Shown here in pieces: positions 19,661 through 20,515 of a stretch of DNA of 20,515 bases. A model generated the notes under the pieces. It did no database searches. It was not told the origin of the DNA and was given only the letters and a program-made list of their open reading frames with translations. Both the position numbers and the translations under genes were made by a program. The DNA is taken from positions 1-20,515 of the IMG/VR virus record IMGVR_UViG_3300017779_000223. One strand, given 5' to 3'. The stretch comes from a virus. The stretch's first letter is position 1, and each line of letters opens with the position of its first letter.

Positions 19661-20512
19661 TTAATATCTATTAATTCCTTTGCCTGTTTCAAATGCTCTT
19701 AACATTTCTTTAATATATCCTGCAGTTTCTTTTGATGCATCACGATTATAAGATCCATAACCTTGGGCCTTTTCTCTTTCTGCAGCATTATCTTGCCTAA
19801 TATATTCACCATATGATCTCAATGCTCTTGACATTGTTGATGTAACATCTTTCATTGCAACTTCATTACCATTAATGGTAGTTACTAATTCATCATATCT
19901 ACCTACCTTAATTACTGCCATTCCTTCTGCAATTGCTTCATTTGCTAGCTTAACTATCTTAGCAACCATAGAATCTACATTATCTCTTGATCCTACTCTT
20001 GCATTTAGAATATCTTTATATCTTTTAAGATTTGCACGCCTCCATGATGGTGCATCTTTAAATGTATCTTTACCTAATTTCAATTCAGCTCTTTTAGCTT
20101 TCAATGCTTTGGTTCCACCTCTGAAAGATTCAAAATCCATTACATAAATTTCATCAGCTATTTCTTTTAATTTTTTAAGTTGTAATGTTCCACGCTTACC
20201 ATGTCCTGATGCATCACCATATTTACTTATACCTTTTGGTCCAACTCCCGTACGGCCATCATATTGAACTTTACCCATTAATGTCACAGCCATGACACCT
20301 TCTGGTAATGTTGTGTCCCAATCTCTGGTTGCATATGGGTTTTGTTTTCTTTGTGTATTAACCCAGAATACCAATCCTTTCTTTACCATAGGATCATTCA
20401 TGTTAGTTGATTTATTTAATGTTCCTGCAGGAAGTTTATCCCATGCTATATTATGTGTATGTGCAAATCGCTTAAACCAGTTATTATATCTGTTTCCTTT
20501 GATACCACCCAT
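19661..20512 (-). CDS. Unknown protein, possibly truncated at the window edge
   Basis: The frame is open at the right edge: the codon before ATG at 20512 (AAG, 20513-20515) is still in frame, so the true start may lie outside; at least 283 residues are encoded. The protein is basic in the middle, with Gly-rich segments (GKVQYDGRTGVGPKGISKYG, GHGKRG) and a helical C-terminal half. I do not recognise a family; an internal-virion or structural role would fit its size and composition, but that is a guess. Confidence 0.75.
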   Translation of the reverse strand: MGGIKGNRYNNWFKRFAHTHNIAWDKLPAGTLNKSTNMNDPMVKKGLVFWVNTQRKQNPYATRDWDTTLPEGVMAVTLMGKVQYDGRTGVGPKGISKYGDASGHGKRGTLQLKKLKEIADEIYVMDFESFRGGTKALKAKRAELKLGKDTFKDAPSWRRANLKRYKDILNARVGSRDNVDSMVAKIVKLANEAIAEGMAVIKVGRYDELVTTINGNEVAMKDVTSTMSRALRSYGEYIRQDNAAEREKAQGYGSYNRDASKETAGYIKEMLRAFETGKGINRY

Positions 20513-20515
20513 CTT

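Overview
The window is a piece of a T4-like tailed phage (contractile tail) that most likely infects a marine or aquatic member of the Bacteroidota. The phage assignment rests on a gp25 baseplate wedge protein, a gp5-like baseplate hub carrying a peptidoglycan peptidase, and a gp55-type late sigma factor. The host guess rests on three things: a histone H1-like Hc1 protein with the Bacteroidota-type KGNKAAxTRARK core, an outer-membrane protein with a Bacteroidota-style signal peptide ending in NAQ, and A-rich leaders in very AT-rich DNA. Every gene I can support lies on the minus strand, packed with 1-50 nt gaps or short overlaps. No stretch over 300 nt lacks a gene, and I see no tRNA, CRISPR array or insertion sequence.

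In the direction of transcription (high to low coordinates): positions 20515-16265 hold small, mostly unrecognised genes: a 5'-open gene, a tiny basic protein, two acidic proteins that may be related to each other, the Hc1-like protein, and small proteins sharing an N-terminal helix motif. Positions 16262-15364 form a self-contained unit: promoter-like box, palindrome, outer-membrane barrel protein, two-helix membrane protein and intrinsic terminator. Positions 15331-11050 hold a winged-helix-like regulator with its own promoter and inverted repeat, a stand-alone polynucleotide 3'-phosphatase-like HAD protein, a SAM methyltransferase and small unknowns. Positions 11050-5184 hold UV-damage endonuclease, a four-helix coiled-coil membrane protein, a Cys-containing basic protein, ClpP, a GroES-like co-chaperonin, an HD phosphohydrolase, a membrane-anchored small protein and the late sigma factor. 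Positions 5178-1 hold the baseplate cluster.

Two candidate promoter families can be read directly. One, consensus CATATTTATWTTAAA on the minus strand, lies immediately upstream of genes that head likely late units (positions 1025, 5164, 12023, 17396, 18781); it is a plausible target of the gp55-like factor encoded here. The other is a 14-nt box, ATTWGGWYWWWYGA, followed by a TATATA-rich stretch, at 11037, 14394, 15318 and 16249; it heads the UV endonuclease, a small unknown, the winged-helix gene and the outer-membrane unit, so it looks like an early or middle promoter.

The most unusual parts are: the insulated membrane-protein unit at 15364-16262, whose gene is flanked by a perfect 13-nt inverted repeat; the baseplate protein at 1065-2474, whose N-terminal half looks like an alpha/beta-hydrolase domain; the phage histone-like protein; and the adjacent ClpP and GroES genes.
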